Shown: piece by piece, positions 63,700 through 64,000 of the stretch | How positions within the stretch are numbered: the stretch's first letter is position 1 | Layout: each line of letters starts with the position of its first letter | Source: Desulfocapsa sp. | GTDB lineage: Bacteria > Desulfobacterota > Desulfobulbia > Desulfobulbales > Desulfocapsaceae | Assembly (NCBI GenBank): GCA_022712895.1 | Contig: JAFLJS010000028.1 | Span: forward strand, 62,001-126,000 | Length of the DNA stretch: 64,000 nt | Reading direction: 5' to 3' | Notes under the pieces: generated by a model | Told to the model about the DNA's origin: nothing | The model's input: only the letters and a program-made list of their open reading frames with translations | Database searches by the model: none | Position numbers and translations under genes: made by a program

Positions 63700-64000
63700 T
63701 CATCTGATTAAAAATTCCCACAGAGGGCCGGTAAACCCACGACCATGCATTCTGCTCACGATATTTGCGGCAGTCTCTCCACCAGAACCTACAACCCAAT
63801 TAATTCGGTCTGTGGCGCGCTCCTTGACCAGACGTTCAATATTGCCTGGACTAATGGCATCGCTTTCGTAGTAAAAAGGCTCCAGCAAGTTTGTATCTTC
63901 GCTTATTTTCCCTTCCTCTATTGCAATATCATAAAGTTTAGTATGGGGATATATGCGCATACCCGTGAAAAAGAAGTGTACTGTCTGCTGCAGTTCTTCC
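63700..64000 (-). CDS. B12-binding-type radical SAM enzyme (C-terminal part)
   Basis: The frame is open to the window edge, so only the last 99 residues are visible; it starts beyond 64000. The visible part reads EELQQTVHFFFTGMRIYPHT, then KLYDIAIEEGKI, and further on ISPGNIERLVKERA, the C-terminal pattern of B12-binding-domain radical SAM proteins of the BchE/P-methylase type. An apparent ATG at 63960 is internal. Its direction and the 75-base gap before the hotdog gene make it the likely upstream member of the cluster, so the cluster continues past the window. Confidence 0.75.
   Translation of the reverse strand, partial: EELQQTVHFFFTGMRIYPHTKLYDIAIEEGKISEDTNLLEPFYYESDAISPGNIERLVKERATDRINWVVGSGGETAANIVSRMHGRGFTGPLWEFLIR

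Noticed and set aside
1-64000. CRISPR arrays, insertion sequences, prophage genes or rRNA operons
   Set aside because: No regularly spaced repeats, transposase or phage structural genes, or rRNA sequences were seen; the only mobile-type signatures are the palindromic repeats and the restriction locus.

Overview
The window looks like a chromosomal segment of a mid-GC, Gram-negative anaerobe, most plausibly a Desulfobacterota (Desulfobulbales/Desulfotalea-like) sulfate reducer. This is inferred from gene content: an indolepyruvate:ferredoxin oxidoreductase / phenylacetate-CoA ligase / branched-chain-type ABC transporter operon, a small sirohaem reductase-like protein, a sigma54 two-component system, outer-membrane proteins and many radical SAM enzymes. 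No 16S rRNA or taxonomic marker is present, so the placement is an inference.

Region by region. (1) 30-11291, minus strand: an aromatic/branched-chain amino acid uptake and oxidation operon, read iorA-iorB-paaK-ACT-livJ-(terminator)-livH-livM-livG-livF-paaK-rph. (2) 11794-13950: a SulP anion permease with an unusual hydrophilic insert. (3) 14197-20693: an ABC-F ATPase, an Elp3-like radical SAM protein and RNase III, then tRNA-Cys on the plus strand and glycogen phosphorylase on the minus strand. (4) 20954-25938: a TPR protein, serine acetyltransferase, cysteine synthase and a ZraSR/NtrC-type two-component pair, apparently one operon behind a good sigma70 promoter flanked by a 16-bp inverted repeat. 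(5) 26293-34019: a Cu/Ag-type tripartite RND efflux operon preceded by a sigma54 -24/-12 promoter and a palindromic upstream site, so the neighbouring sigma54 activator probably drives it. (6) 34046-40944: a type I restriction-modification system (hsdR-hsdS-rhuM/fic-hsdM), bordered by the C-terminal remnant of a glycerophosphodiesterase. (7) 41546-49317: a small sirohaem protein and an envelope block (OmpA-like protein, beta-barrel protein, Gly-rich lipoprotein, CpxRA-like two-component system, EF-hand protein, glycine-zipper protein) with one perfect and one near-perfect CpxR box. (8) 49665-52075: an amidohydrolase remnant, a DUF711 protein and a LysE-type exporter.

(9) 52138-64000 (running off the end): a tightly packed minus-strand lipid/polyketide cluster. 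It holds a B12-type radical SAM enzyme, an ApeI-like hotdog protein, an acyl carrier protein, two related radical SAM enzymes, two ketosynthases, a thioesterase, a stand-alone PKS-type dehydratase, a GT25 glycosyltransferase, an MMPL exporter fused to a methyltransferase and a polysaccharide deacetylase. It shares parts with aryl-polyene clusters (ketosynthases, dehydratases, thioesterase, MMPL exporter) and with the radical-SAM-rich gene sets proposed for ladderane lipids. I know of no characterised pathway with exactly this composition, and it is the best candidate here for an undescribed system.
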